A stretch of DNA of 64,000 nucleotides from Lactarius indigo (Eukaryota; Basidiomycota; Agaricomycetes; Russulales; Russulaceae): contig JAFKAC010000116.1 in the NCBI GenBank assembly GCA_025766275.1, positions 104,628 through 168,627 of the forward strand, in the 5' to 3' direction. The notes under the pieces are model-generated. The model ran no database searches. It was given only the letters and a program-made list of their open reading frames with translations, and had not been told where the DNA came from. The position numbers and the translations under genes were made by a program. Positions 10,401 to 21,300 of this stretch are shown here, piece after piece (positions within the stretch are counted from its first letter, which is position 1; each line of letters begins with the position of its first letter).

Positions 10401-11817
10401 CAAGGCAGTAAAATCCAAATGGGTCTTCAAGCTCAAAGCGGATGGCCGCTACAGAGCTCGCTTGGTGGCTAAGGGATTCACGCAGATCCCTGGCGTAGAT
10501 TTTGATGAAACCTTCTCTCCCGTCGCACGATTTGAGTCGCTACGTTTACTTCTGGCGTTGGCCGCGCTGGAGGACTGGCACATCCATCAAATGGATGTTA
10601 AGTCTGCTTTTCTCAATGGCGTGCTTGACGAGGAGATATACATGGAGCAACCACAAGGTTTCACTGTCACTGGCTCTGAGACAAAGGTGTGTCGCCTGGT
10701 TAAGGCGATCTATGGTCTCAAACAGGCCTCCCGCGCATGGAACTTGCAATTCCATGGAGTGCTCACTGCACTCGGCTTTAAGCGGACGTTTGCTGATGCT
10801 GGCATATATGTGATGCCTCAACGGGAGGGGTATGATCCACTCTTCGTTATTGTCTACGTTGACGACATCACTATACTGGGTCCCTCGTTGAGTGGAATTA
10901 AGCGTTTGAAGTCAGACTTGTCTGAACGCTATGAGATGACAGATCTCGGGGAGATAGAGTCTTATCTTGGTATGCGCATTGTGCGCGACCGCTCCCTTAG
11001 ACGCATCGAAATAGATCAGTCTGGCTACATCAAGGATGTCCTTGAACGCTTTGGCATGTCTGATGCCACACCACACAACACACCCTTGCCCGCTGGTGCT
11101 GACGAGCACCTGGTTAAACATACGTCGCAGGCAACTGCCTCAGATATTTCCCACTACCAATCTCTTATTGGGAGTCTGCTTTACGTGCAGATTGGCACTA
11201 GGCCAGATATCTCCTTCGCTGTGTCACGTTTGGCGCAGTACGCAGCGAATCCCTCACCACAACATCTGCGACTTGCGCAGTATGTCCTGTCCTACTTAGT
11301 GGGAACTATGGATATGCGTATTGTCTATGATGGCGCCAATGGCGATGGCCTTCACGGCTACACTGATTCCAGTCTGGCTGATCAGACTGACGACCGCCAC
11401 TCCACCTCTGGTTATGTGTTCCTACTAGCTAACGGTGCAGTAAGCTGGTCTTCGCGCAAGCAAAAGACTGTTGCCCAAAACACAACGGAAGCGGAATACA
11501 TGGCCATGACCGACGCGGCTAACCAGGCTGCGTGGTATCAGAGCTTCCTCACGGAACTCGGGTACGAGGTTGACGACCCCATCCCACTTCATGGTGACAA
11601 TAAGGGTGCCATTGACTTGGCCTTAAACCCTGTCACTGGGAGACGGTCTAAGCACATTGCCATACGGCATCATGTCATTCGGGAGTACATCGAAAAGGGG
11701 ACCATCACCCTCATTAGAACTCCTACTGTGGATATGGTTGCGGATGGCTTTACAAAGTCACTACCGCGTGTCCTGCTACAGAAGCACAACGATGACATGG
11801 GACTCTTGTGTACTTAG
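7495..11817 (+). CDS. Cop-1 Gag-Pol polyprotein
   Basis: Single ORF of 1440 residues. In order: a copia-type Gag region (about 45-240); the zinc knuckle CHYCNKKGHIKPDC near residue 268; the aspartic protease DSGATHH near 341; a GAG-pre-integrase LDIWHQRMGH near 466; the integrase with acidic residues in HSDLAGP (about 533), HSDRGGEY (about 602) and NGKAERFNR (about 635); a Pro/Ser-rich linker (about 760-900); RT with KGFTQ, MDVKSAFLNG and YVDD (about 1120); and RNase H with DSSLAD, TEAEYMA and the ADGFTK end. All catalytic motifs look intact, and I see no frameshift or internal stop. Gag and Pol are in one frame, so their ratio must be set by processing or another step. Start chosen at the first in-frame ATG (CCCAATGTCT), after which the Gag region follows. 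Confidence 0.97.
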   Translation: MSGSSSTPAAGAGAPPSPTGGSAGGSLPPPSGSTPSTRLSQAHSANFGMPSGIHLTQFDGTGWNEWSGTIEAILTLHEAEDVFTLDTPPSGITTDEWDSVQRRSKAYLRLYLKPDVYSLVADNIVYATFKAKWDKLRDVYAGASGSTTIFNLWIQLTQARLDDSAPMAAQLAKLNELRVALSNAQMGVSDVQYCLILLHALPPSYEVLASTILASGAPSALKHAEIIARIVSEEARRAGPSGSSLNKVAPVKSTGKKGKKDHSGLTCHYCNKKGHIKPDCRKKKKDEADAKEKEKAGNKAANSHILVPTTASIKEVEEPAIDWASQSISVALYAASRVRWMMDSGATHHITPHRSDFKDYTPTKGTVRLGDKSTIDQVGVGSVVFTTSQGISITLSNVLHLPQVKTRFLSTRALAQKGAEIAFDSGSFKISINQKCVAKGYLEDNLYWLDAASVGLNAHTKSSAATLDIWHQRMGHISSAALKAHGPSATTGMDIDSSTTAHTVCRGCEMGKSTRQPFSASSNKRTTRQFEIVHSDLAGPMQTQSLQGSTYTATFIDDHTKFTVVHFLKSKDQFAKSLQMYLAWGETQSGHKLRALHSDRGGEYMSSVTQDILKQKGIEHHLTMPGSPQSNGKAERFNRTIMDKAMSMLHTAGMSKGFWEHAVCAAVHIYNRSPVRGLKWRTPYELWHSGKVPDVSHLRVFGCKGYMHVPADKRRKLDAKAIEVTLIGFEPESKGYKLWDRSTHSVRVSRDVTFDESSFPSLQGVETHPTPSPPMVPSTTVTAVPHPPALPPMRAPSPAHSSSSEEEDVEKLLDPPQVQPRPTTPPPALPALPTTPKREQATPTSPPPRPSATRIMRHVPPPSPEMPGGFEDRAQRSQLLREMDNAPRRSARAPVPNPRYFNADNAAWRGRRLGYAELLAAAFIGRDPATYAEAMRSAAADEWTKACQYEMDALAKNGTWELVDLPPNRKAVKSKWVFKLKADGRYRARLVAKGFTQIPGVDFDETFSPVARFESLRLLLALAALEDWHIHQMDVKSAFLNGVLDEEIYMEQPQGFTVTGSETKVCRLVKAIYGLKQASRAWNLQFHGVLTALGFKRTFADAGIYVMPQREGYDPLFVIVYVDDITILGPSLSGIKRLKSDLSERYEMTDLGEIESYLGMRIVRDRSLRRIEIDQSGYIKDVLERFGMSDATPHNTPLPAGADEHLVKHTSQATASDISHYQSLIGSLLYVQIGTRPDISFAVSRLAQYAANPSPQHLRLAQYVLSYLVGTMDMRIVYDGANGDGLHGYTDSSLADQTDDRHSTSGYVFLLANGAVSWSSRKQKTVAQNTTEAEYMAMTDAANQAAWYQSFLTELGYEVDDPIPLHGDNKGAIDLALNPVTGRRSKHIAIRHHVIREYIEKGTITLIRTPTVDMVADGFTKSLPRVLLQKHNDDMGLLCT

Positions 11818-11824
11818 ATTGTAG

Positions 11825-11836
11825 ATCACGGGGAGA
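11825..11836 (+). promoter_or_regulatory. Cop-1 polypurine tract
   Basis: A purine-rich stretch, ATCACGGGGAGA, lies directly before the 3' LTR and just after the ORF stop, where plus-strand DNA priming is expected. Confidence 0.7.
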
Positions 11837-12462
11837 TGTTGATAAGTGACCCTTGCGCACTTAGCGGCTCGTACGGACCGGACTTGCAGCACGGACTGCT
11901 TTAGATTAGATATACAGGACTTGTAGATTAGATACTGTTTGATCTGTACAATCTGGACTTACCATTGCGTCATCTATGACATCACTGTACTTCTATGACA
12001 TCATGCATCCGGACTCTGCGTTGTATAACGCTTTTGTACTTGTCTTTGTTCTTTACTTAGTATTATCTTTATTATGATGTCAGTATGATATCATGTAGTT
12101 CTGGACTCTCCTTGTTCTCCTTTCTCTTGTTCTCAAAGCGTCCACTCCCTTGTCCCTTTGTAGAACAAATAACACCTTTGTATTCTGTGACTAGCGTTAC
12201 TTACCTTGTACTACTGTCACCCTCTGTAGGAGTATAAGTAGAGTACCATGTACGCTCCTGGTCCACATCAGTTCTCACTGTTTGTGTGCCAGGTAAGCTT
12301 CCTTCACTCCAATGTAACAATATCAGTTCTCACTGTTTGTGTGCCAGACACCCTCTGCTTCACTGCTTGACATTCCCCTCTGCTGCTAACCAGCTTGCCA
12401 CTAGTATCTCACCACAGACTCTTTGCCTCTGTGAGTACTGGTTATGTCTTTGCTGTTCATCA
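11837..12462 (+). repeat. Cop-1 3' LTR
   Basis: 626 bp, read as identical to 6086-6711, followed by the second TATAT. Confidence 0.95.
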
Positions 12463-13250
12463 TATATTGGCCAGTTTAATACGTTGATTGATCTTGTTGG
12501 CACAAACTGCCCATTTGCTCCAGGCCCTTTCTGTTTCCCTCATTCATTGGATGAGGTGATCTCTTTCCCCTTCAGACTTGCGCAATCAATGTATCTTGGT
12601 GCATGCTCCAGGGTCAGCTAGAGTCATGAGGGTGTGGTCTACATGGTGTCATGCAGTGTGATGTGCAGAGAAGAGATCTTGTTTGCTGTCCAATGCTTTG
12701 TTGCAGAGATTGTCAGGCTGTGGAACTGCGCAGAGTGTAGCGAAGTATTGAGGTTGTCATTGTCTGTCCACTCCCATGATGACTGGTTTGTCGTGTTGAT
12801 CTACAAGGAATCGTATGTACGGTGCATTGTGGTAGGTCCCGTTGGCTGCTGGTATCTCAATCTGGTAGGGATGGTCGGGTGGTTGCATCCTCCAGTCTTG
12901 ACTGGGATGAAGACATTGGTTTTGTTGAGCAGGTTGGGGTTCATCGGGAAGGGGGTTATCTTGGAAGTACTGCTCGTAGATGACTTCATTGTCTTCCGGT
13001 TCTTCTCCTTGAGCAATGATTTCTGCTGTCTCTCTTCTCAGGTGTTGCTGGCATCGCTCATGGGCTTGGGACGCGCAGCAGTGAGTCCTGTCTGCTTGCC
13101 AATAGGTGCTGTACCTGAACATGTCTTTGCATGAATTTGGGGAGTTGTGTCAAGTGTTGTAGTGTCATCTGACTTGCGCCCATTCTTTGACTTCTCGTTC
13201 AATGCGGGTGACAATGTCAACAGGGAGTTCACTAGCTGCAATGTGAGGAT
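12463..13250 (-). pseudogene. Gyp-5 3' accessory (post-chromodomain) region
   Basis: Minus-strand coding sequence after the Gyp-5 chromodomain. The stretch PYQIEIPAANG...APYIRFLVD (about 12810-12890) resembles the accessory domain of Gyp-1 (PLQIPLPDGG...AKYIYYRKG) and Gyp-4 (PFPIKLPNRP...). Farther on is a charged, coiled-coil-like stretch (RETERAWSKW...NQRIKLANI) that leads into the Cop-1 insertion. It is broken by TGA and TAA-type stops. It shows that this extra domain also exists in the fifth gypsy family of the window. No zinc knuckles could be recognised. Confidence 0.5.
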
Positions 13251-13311
13251 ATTGGGGTGGGTGACGAGGTGGCATGAGAGAGATGTTGTTGATGTTATGC
13301 TCTTGATTTCA

Positions 13312-15197
13312 TCATTCTTCATACCTTTGTAGAAGCTCTGGAGCATGTATGTTTTCCTTGGGTTCCCAGCTGTCATCAGCTGCTGAGTAGCCTTTCCAGC
13401 GGATTAGATACTGTGTCTTTTTGCGGTGCTTTCGTTCATCCAAGATATCGGCTACCTCCCATTCTTCTTTGCCTTCTATTAGTTCTGGAGGTGGTTTCAA
13501 GAAAGAAGGTCCATGGATTGGAGTTTGGGTAAAGGGGGAGAGGAGTGCTGCATGAAACACGTTGTGTATTTTCCAAGTACTTGGAATCTGTAATTGATAG
13601 ACAGCAGGTGAGAGGATGGTGGTTATCTGAAAAGGCCCATATCTTTTTGGGGCCAGTTTGGCTGTGGGGTGGGTTGTGTGGAGGTTAGTGCTATCAAGCC
13701 AGACAGATTGCCCTAGTCAGTAGGGAGTGAATTTTGTTTCAGTAACCCACTTCTCTTGGCTGGCTCTTAGGGTGGCTCTAGCTGCTGCTCACGCTCATTG
13801 TAGCGTGTCTAATCGTTGGGTGGCCATTGCCAAGTTTGTTGTGGTTCTGGTAGGTTGATGTATGGCCAGAACATATCCTAGTATGACTTTGTGGGGACTT
13901 TGTTTCGTTGTTTCAGACAGCCAGCTGTTCAAAGTGTATTGAGTGATGGGAAGCTAGTTGCTCCAGTCAGTTTGTTGATAGTTCACATAGATTCAGAGGT
14001 ATTGTTCAAGACGTTGGTTTGTGCGTTCAGACTGACTGTCAGTTCTAGGGTGATAAGCTGTACTAATGTTTTGTTCTACTTGCAGGGTGGCACAGAGGTT
14101 TTTCATGGCTGCTGCAGTGAACCTGGGGTCCCAATCTGAGATAACCTTGTGTGGTAGTCCATAGTGGGGTACTACATATTTGAGGTATTTGCTGGCTACC
14201 CCTATGGCATTGATCTTTTCTTGACATGGGATGAAGATGCTTGCTTTTGAGCAAGCTTGATTGGTTATGGTCAAGATGGTGTCATAACCTCAGGAAAGGG
14301 GTAATTTAGTGATAAAATTGACAGCGACCATGGTAAACAGAAGTGCTGTAGGATCTGCAAAGATTGGTTGTAGTGGTGGTTTAGGTCTAGACGGTTGGTT
14401 TTTGGTAGTTTGGCAGATGTTGCATCCTTGGACATATTCAATGACATCTTGGTTCATCTTGGGCCACCAGCAATGGTTGACTATGGCGGCTAGTGTTTTC
14501 TTTTGTCCTGGGTGTCCCGTCATTATGGAGTCATGAAATAGACAAATCACCCCCTTCTTAAGGGCAGCGTTTTCCACAATGACAATGGCAGTACCATGAT
14601 AGTAGACATGATCAGTGTCATGGATTGTACCTTGGGCTGCTAACTGTTCAAGGTAAGGCTGTTGGGATAGCTGGGCAGCACGGCACCAGTCTTTGAGGTT
14701 GGAGAGGTGTAAAGTATGGACAAAGAGGTGTGGAGGTAACACCACAACGTTCTCATTGTCTGGTCCCTCCGGGCACAGATTGGGGTGTCAAGAGAGTGCA
14801 TCAGTGTGAAGAGAGGCACCAGGCACGTGTTTTAGTTGTAAGTTATAGTCAGCAAGGACATTGACAAGTCGTACCACTCTGTGGGTGATATGCTGTGGGT
14901 GATGGTAGTGTAAGAGATTCGCATGATCTGTTAGGACTAGAACTGGGTGTTGGGCAGCTACTAATAAGTGGCGCCAGTGTTTGAGGCCTCTAACAAGACC
15001 GAGAAGTTCACAATCATACATGTCGTAGTTTCATTTGGGTGCTGTGATCGATTGGGAAAAATATCCTACAACTTGTGGCTTTTTGCAATAGTTGGGTTGA
15101 GCTAGGATGGTGCCAGTAGCGAATTTGGATGTGTCCACTTGTAGAACAAAAGGTTTGGCTAGATCTGGTTGGGCCAGTGTTGGATGTGATGTGGCTA
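13312..15197 (-). pseudogene. Gyp-5 pol, RNase H to chromodomain part
   Basis: Minus strand, reading from 15197 down. RNase H: VDTSKFATGTIL, then ELLGLVRGLKHWRHLL and LTDHANL. Integrase: zinc-binding FHDSIMTGHPG...YVQGCNICQ (about 14400-14560), core with FITKLP, ISDWDPRF and YHPRTDSQSERTNQ (about 14000-14150). C-terminal domain: SVWLDSTNLHTTHPTAKLA and WKIHNVFHAAL. Chromodomain: WEVADILDERKHRKK...YLIRWKGYSAADDSWEP (13330-13470). Several stops interrupt the integrase. The RT part of the same gene lies at 62289-63169, separated by the Tc1 insertion. Order and chromodomain identify a Tf1/sushi-type chromovirus. Confidence 0.85.
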
Positions 15198-15229
15198 CAG
15201 TGGCAATCAAAAGTATTGCACAACATGTG
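15198..15229 (+). repeat. Tc1 element left terminal inverted repeat
   Basis: CAGTGGCAATCAAAAG... pairs with 62256-62288. The match runs about 26 bp with one mismatch, then continues loosely through CATGTG. TA precedes it. Confidence 0.9.
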
Positions 15230-15472
15230 CAAACAAATCTCAATGCCCACCGTTTTTCGAAAACTCAGTAAATGTTCCATGTATTAGGGTTCAATTGGTA
15301 GCTATTTGAGTCTAGAATGTGAAAATGAGTGTTTTGAGGCTTTAAAATAAGTGTGGGATGTATGAGAAGTAATCTATGGAAAAATGCGTGTGCAGTTCTT
15401 TTGAACATGGCCCCTACTTCGGAAAGACATGAGCACCACCAAAGAACAAAAAAGAGAGACACTTACCGAGTA
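15224..15472. other. Tc1 element 3' untranslated part
   Basis: Between the left inverted repeat and the end of the transposase frame I see no gene or further motif. Confidence 0.6.
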
Positions 15473-15560
15473 TTAGTATTTGGTATGGTGACCTTGTGCC
15501 TCCTTCAGAGCAGCAATACGGCAGGGCATGCTTTCATAGAACTTGTCAAGGGCCTCCTTC
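15473..15560 (-). pseudogene. Tc1 transposase, C-terminal piece
   Basis: Minus strand, continuing from the piece ending at 60278. After removal of the LINE, NNFLKEA joins LDKFYESMPCRIAALKEA and ends GHHTKY-stop, the usual end of Tc1 transposases (SMPRR...GxxTKY). 15548-15560 is the left copy of the LINE target duplication. Confidence 0.9.
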
Positions 15561-15696
15561 GCGCCTGTATGGCGCCCTCCTTTCTCTCCAACCACCACCA
15601 TCTCTTGTGCTGGTCTACATACAACCTTTGAATACAGTGTCCACAACTACAGGGAACCCGCCTGGTGTCCTCGCGACCCCTGTTAGTCTTCGCTCT

Positions 15697-16115
15697 ATGG
15701 AGCAACACAACGACCCGTTGCCTTCGTTACATGAGGCTCCACCTCTCCCAGCCTTTATCACTGCCAACAACACCGCAATTATGGAGGACATTGCGGCTGT
15801 CCCCTATGTCCCGACCCTGGAGATGGCACCCTCCCCCAGTATGACCCTTGCTCATGAGACGACCCTTATGGAGCTCGCCGCTCAGCCCACCTTCCCCACC
15901 CCTGACCCTTCTGCTGCTGACAGCACCGCCACTCTGGTGGCCAATGCTGCTGCCCCTGTGGGATTGAATAATTCGTCCCCACTCTCTGGCACTACTGCCA
16001 CGCACACACCCTCCCCTGCCTCGGGCGTCACCATGGTGGTCAATAACCTCCTTGCTGCCCTTCCCCTCCATCATAACGTTGAACAACTGGACTCCAGTGT
16101 GGACACTAACCCACT
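15697..16115 (+). pseudogene. LINE ORF1, segment 1 (N-terminus)
   Basis: The start is the first ATG in this frame inside the LINE (MEQHNDPLP). The only earlier ATG in the LINE, at 15569, is in another frame and closes after about 20 codons. Pro/Ala/Thr-rich with no recognised domain. At 16115 the frame (DTNPL) is cut by Gyp-1 and resumes exactly at 24633 with DHADDPSYLEQ. ORF1 as a whole would be about 1,860 codons, very long for a LINE ORF1. Confidence 0.75.
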
Positions 16116-16697
16116 TGTTACAATTTTCCTTGGACTCATTCCTTTCCCATGTTACTGTTCCCTTTCCCACACTATACGAGCCCTGTACGACTATGCGGAC
16201 TTTACGATTCCCCGGTTCCTATCACGCGCCCTACTTATCGATGTTCCCTTCTGATAAAGTTCGACATGTGCTAGTTTCCATTGCGCTCCCAATTACGCGC
16301 GATCCTGCGTGATTCACCTTTATTCCCAGTACGACATTCTCTTGTTCTCGTTAGGTCTCATCCATTGTTCCAGGACCGGCGATGGCGCCATTTGTTTGTA
16401 GTTGCCATACTAGTCGTTATCTATTTAAACCTAGTCCTATCTAGCTTGTACAGTAGACTAGACTTCTTGTGTAATACTACACTCGTCTAACACAGAACAC
16501 CTCCGCGTGTCCTTTGTCTCGCGATCCCCGCTCCTGCTAGGCCTTCGTGTCTTAGCCTTCCTCTACGATCCAAGTGACTAGAGTCCTTGTGATCCTTGTG
16601 CATCATTCTCTCTGAAGTCAAGCCTCCGAGCTTGTACTACCGATCGATCGACTGACTTGGTGCAGGTCGTACCTAACGCCCCTGTAGTGGCGTTACA
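16116..16697 (+). repeat. Gyp-1 5' LTR
   Basis: TGTTACAATT...GGCGTTACA. TATTTAAA at 16422-16429 is the TATA box. AGACTAGACTT at 16455-16465, 33 nt downstream, is the predicted transcript start and self-primer. Confidence 0.93.
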
Positions 16698-16699
16698 TT

Positions 16700-16710
16700 A
16701 AGTCTAGTCT
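16700..16710 (+). promoter_or_regulatory. Gyp-1 self-priming site
   Basis: AAGTCTAGTCT, 2 nt inside the 5' LTR, is the exact reverse complement of AGACTAGACTT at 16455-16465. In Tf1-type elements the mRNA 5' end folds onto such a site and primes reverse transcription without a tRNA. Confidence 0.85.
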
Positions 16711-16718
16711 CCCACACC

Positions 16719-18374
16719 GTGGCTCTCACCAGCCGAAGCTGAACCAAGTTTGTCCAGGAGTACCTGGAACGACACACGGACGACAACCTCCGATCCTCAA
16801 TCAAAGGAATGGCCACTTGGAGGAACACCCCTCACGACACAGGCTACTACGTCTTCGACCCCGACAAAAACACCTACGAACCCATCGAATATATCGAAGA
16901 CCAACACGTCTAGGCATATGTCGCCTATTCAGACAAAAAGAACTCGTGGTACTCAATCAAACCAGTACCTACATCCCTTGGATTAGGACCAGGGAAAACC
17001 CGAATACAAGGCATTGACGTTGACTCTGACGTCGCAGAACCTGACTCTGACAGCGAAAATCCAGACCCCACCCTCACGCCTACCATCACCAGACCAGTCG
17101 ACTTTGCATCGTATGCCGACATGTCCTCAACCCAACTCGCAACCACCCTCACCCAATCAGGAAGCGGCCAACCCAGCAGAGGAGCGTCCTCCTCTGCGGC
17201 TGCTCCAGGTGGTGGAGGACATCTTATGGGAGGAAGTGCACCGGCAAGCGGAAGCGGCCCTCCGGGAGGCCCAGGAAGCCATCATGGAGGCGGTGCGCCT
17301 GGAGGTGGAGGCGGTGCGCCTGGAGGCAGAGGCAGCGTGCCTGGAGGCGGAGGCGCAGCTGCGGGAGGAGGAGGCGCAGCCCCAGGCCCCCTTAATGGAA
17401 GACTCGGAGGAAACGCCCCGCCAGAGTTTACAGGAGATCGGGAATCAAGTCGGGCGTTCCTCAATGCCTTCTCCCTCTATCGAGGAATGAACCCCACTGT
17501 ACAACAATTAGTGGTCCCCTACTCCCGCGCAATGACCCTCCTTTCTTATATTCGAGGTCCCCTCGTCGATGACTGGGTCGAAGAACAAATTCAATGGCTC
17601 GTTGCCCAACTAGTAGCAGGAGTGGCCCTAAACAAAGAAAACCTTTGGGACACCATCGAGGCACGATTCATCCAAGCCTACACCGATACCACACAACAAC
17701 AGAAAGCCCGCCACTCCATTCAAAATCTCAGAATGGAGAAAGAAGACATCGACACGTACATCGCCAAATTCGTGAACCTTGCTAACAAAGCGGGGTATAA
17801 TAAAGACGAAGCCACCACTCTGGAAATCTTCCAGAAAGGACTCCCCAATGCCCTCGTTGTAAACACAATCAAATTCCATCATCCAATCACATGGGACGAC
17901 TGGAAAGCGGCGGTAACACTACAACAAGCCAAATACCTCCTGTTAAAAGACAAGCTTACCAAAGGGGGAAACAACAAACGAGGGGGAGCGTCCCGAGACC
18001 AGTGGCTATCGGCACTAAACAAAAACCGAGACCCCAATGCAATGGACGTCAGTCGCACTAGAGCACGAGCCACTTTGACGGATGTCGAAAAATTGCAGCT
18101 ACAGAAAGAAGGAAGGTGCTTCCACTGCCGAGGCCAAGGACACATTTCCCATAACTGCCCTCAGAAGTCCACCACCATCAAAGCAACTGAAACAACAACT
18201 CCCACGGCTAGCACCCCTACAACCGCCACTATCTCCATGACCGCGTCACGCCCCCTTTCTAATGAAGAACAAGCAGACACGCAAGTAGCGGCACTATTCG
18301 CTCAAACCCCAGAAGTACGAGAATTAATGGTGGACAAATTGTTTGGCCAGAAGAAGGATTTTCTGAATGCTTGA
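16719..18374 (+). pseudogene. Gyp-1 gag
   Basis: The Gag frame opens at GTG-GCT (16719), is cut by TGA at 16740 and TAG at 16911, and is then open to the TGA at 18372-18374. Upstream part: an N-terminal domain (TGYYVFDPDKNTYEPIEY...NSWYSI) comparable in position to those of Gyp-2 and Gyp-4. The ATG at 17121 starts the core Gag (MSSTQLATTL), followed by a Gly/Pro-rich stretch, the retrotransposon Gag fold (about 17430-17950) and a zinc knuckle, CFHCRGQGHISHNC (about 18117-18158). The frame ends just after the heptamer GGATTTT (18356-18362). ATGs at 16809, 16918 and 17113 precede the core start; the last two are TAT codons where TAC would remove them. Confidence 0.85.
18356..18362 (+). promoter_or_regulatory. 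Gyp-1 -1 frameshift heptamer
   Basis: G-GAT-TTT in the Gag frame, four codons before the Gag stop. The -1 frame continues as FSECLNPAAWARA, which matches FSGRLNPSAWVRA in Gyp-4, so the junction peptide is conserved in the -1 frame. Confidence 0.75.
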
Positions 18375-21300
18375 ACCCGGCGGCCTGGGCTAGAGCACTA
18401 AAACTTAGCATGTACAATAGCAGATTCCGATCCATGCGAATTCCAGTTCTTTTCAAATCTGCTCACACGATGGCCAAATGAAATGTTCTTATTGACTCCA
18501 GCGCAACTGATAACTTCATAAGCGCAAATCTCCTGAAACGGCTGAAGATTGCCTGGTTGGCTACTGACCACCCTATCAAAATATGGAATGTAGACGGAAC
18601 TCATAACCAAGGAGGAGAAATTACCTCCTTCACTGACCTCACTGTCAAAACAGGAGGAAAGACCCAAAACCTTAGATTCCTTATCACCGACCTAGGAAAT
18701 GACAAAGTCATACTTGGATACCCTTGGTTCACAGCCTTCGAACCAAAGTTCCACTGGCGGGATGCCACTATAGACGAAGAATTCCAACCAGTGGTAATCA
18801 CCAGCATAAATTTGCCCGATGAAGCCATGCCGCTAGAAGCCACTATTAAGGCATTGGAGATGTATCAACTGGATGAATTAGCCTGGGAACAACTGGAGAA
18901 TGGGAACGATCCCCACATCCGACTACGAAAAACAACAACAGCATCAGAACTAGCACAACAAGAAGCTGCAAAAAAACCTCAGAAAACCTTCAAGGAAATG
19001 GTCCCTAAAGAGTACCAAAGGCATCAGAAGGTTTTCAGCGAAGAAGCATCCCAACGATTTCCCCCATCGTGACCGTGGGATCACGCCATTGATCTCGCCC
19101 CACATGCCCCAGAAACGATGGATTGCAAAGTGTACCCACTCATGATTCCCGAAACTGAAAAGTTGTCCGAATTCATAACCGAACACCTGGACAAAAAATA
19201 CATCCAACCTTCAAAGTCCCCCTACGCTTCCCCCTTCTTCTTCATCAAAAAAAAGGACGGAAAACTACGACCAGTACAGGACTATCGTCACCTCAATGAA
19301 CTAACTGTAAAGAACCACTACCCACTCCCCTTAATCCCTGAACTTATCGATCGGATTCGAGAGGCACGGCTCTACTCCAAGCTCGATATCCGATGGGGGT
19401 ACAATAACGTTCGAATCAAACCGGGTGACGAATGGAAAGTGGTGTTCAAAACCAATCAAGGGCTATTCGAACCACGGGTCATGTTCTTCGGCCTCACCAA
19501 CTCCCCCAGTACCTTCCAAACCATGATGGATACCATTTTCTGGGAACTGGTGCTAACGGGAGAAGTTATCGTCTACATGGACGATATCCTAATCGCAACA
19601 GCAGACGACCGTACCCACCATCGACAAATCTTACATCGTGTTCTAGATCTATGTGATGAACACGACTTATACATCAAACCGGAAAAATGTGTATTCGAGG
19701 TCTATGAAGTGGAATACCTAGGCCTGATCATCGGACACGGCAAGTTGCGAATGGACCCGATAAAAGTACAGGGCGTACGGGATTGGAAGGCACCAAAATC
19801 CCTAAAAGAAGTGCGAGCCTTTCTAGGCTTCTGCAACTTTTACCGACGATTCATAAGGGGGTTCTCCACGATAGCAAGACCACTCCACGACCTCACAAGG
19901 AAGGACACACCATGGGAATGGACAAAAGCCAGACAGGAGGCATTCGATATCATCAAAGAACGAATCAGCTCCGAACCTGTACTTTTATTCCCAAAATTAG
20001 ACCAACCCTTAGAGATAGAGGTCGATGCCTCAAGCTACACCCTAGGAGCGGTATTAAATCAAAAGGGAGAAGATCAGAAGCTGCACCCGGTGGCATTCTA
20101 TTCAGAATCACTAGCCAAAGCAGAGCGTAACTACGACATTTACGACAGAGAATTACTAGCTATCGTCAAAGCCCTACGAACGTGGCGCACATATCTTATC
20201 GGTTCCCCCCATCTAATAACCATTCACACGGATCACGCCAACCTCCAATATTGGAAGGAACCACGAAAAATCAGTCGGCGAGTGGCACGAGAATTCCAGG
20301 AACTCTCTAAGTATAATTTCATACTCAAACACATCCCTGGAACCAAAAATACCCAAGCAGACTCCCTATCAAGACGCCCAGATTACAATGATGGAACAAT
20401 GGATAACGACCATGTTACGGTACTACCAGAAGAGGTATTCCTACAAGTCACCGAAACATCCATGCACGACATGGACATATGGACTTAGATTGCACAGAAC
20501 ATGGAAGAATCCGCAGTACTCCCATGGGTCGAACCCCACAACCTGAAAAAACATGACGGCTTATGGTGGAAAGGCGACGCCCTCGTTGTCATGGGAAACA
20601 ACGACCTTAAGCGGGGGGTGATCACCTTTTTCCACGATACTCTAAGTGCAGGACACCCAGGAATTGCAAACACCCTGGAACTCGTATGACATGACTTCTG
20701 GTGGCCGAACATGTGAAAGGATGTGGAAGCATACGTCAAGGGATGCGCCATATGCCAAAGTAACAAAATCAACTCCCACTGACAGAAGCCACACCTATTC
20801 CCCATCACCACAGACCCATTGGCCGAACCCTTCGAGGTAGTGGCAATGGACTTCATAGTCAAACTTCTGGAATCAAACGGATTTGACTCTATCCTCACCA
20901 TCACCGACCACGACTGTTCGATGGCAGCAATATTCGTGCCTTGTAATGAAACCATAACGGCAGAAGGAGTGGCCAAACTTTATCTCCAACATGTGTACCC
21001 TCATTATGGCTTACCCCGAAAGATCATATCCGATCGAGACCCTGGATTTGCATCCACCTTTATGAGACAACTGTGCAAAACCCTGGGGATACAGCAAAAT
21101 ATTTCATCCGCGTATCATCCCCAAACTGATGGACAATCAGAACGCACTAACCAGTGGCTAGAATGTTGATAAGTGACCCTTGCGCACTTAGCGGCTCGTA
21201 CGGACCGGACTTGCAGCATGGACTGCTTTAGATTAGATATACAGGACTTGTAGATTAGATACTGTTTGATCTGTACAATCTGGACTTACCATTGCGTCAT

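Larger units (their letters stand above)
6086..12462 (+). mobile_element. Cop-1: intact Ty1/copia LTR retrotransposon
   Basis: Complete 6.4-kb element with two 626-bp LTRs (6086-6711, 11837-12462) that I read as identical, a perfect TATAT target duplication (6081-6085 and 12463-12467), a primer-binding site, a 0.8-kb leader, one uninterrupted Gag-Pol ORF and a polypurine tract. Integrase precedes RT, the copia order. Identical LTRs and an unbroken ORF indicate a recent insertion, probably still capable of transposition. It landed in the decayed minus-strand Gyp-5. A solo LTR of the same family lies inside Gyp-1 (21164-21791). Confidence 0.97.

Noticed and set aside
15496..15696. Upstream extension of LINE ORF1 to an ATG at 15496
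   Set aside because: Positions before 15561 belong to the Tc1 transposase target, so the LINE ORF1 cannot start there. The first in-frame ATG inside the LINE is at 15697.
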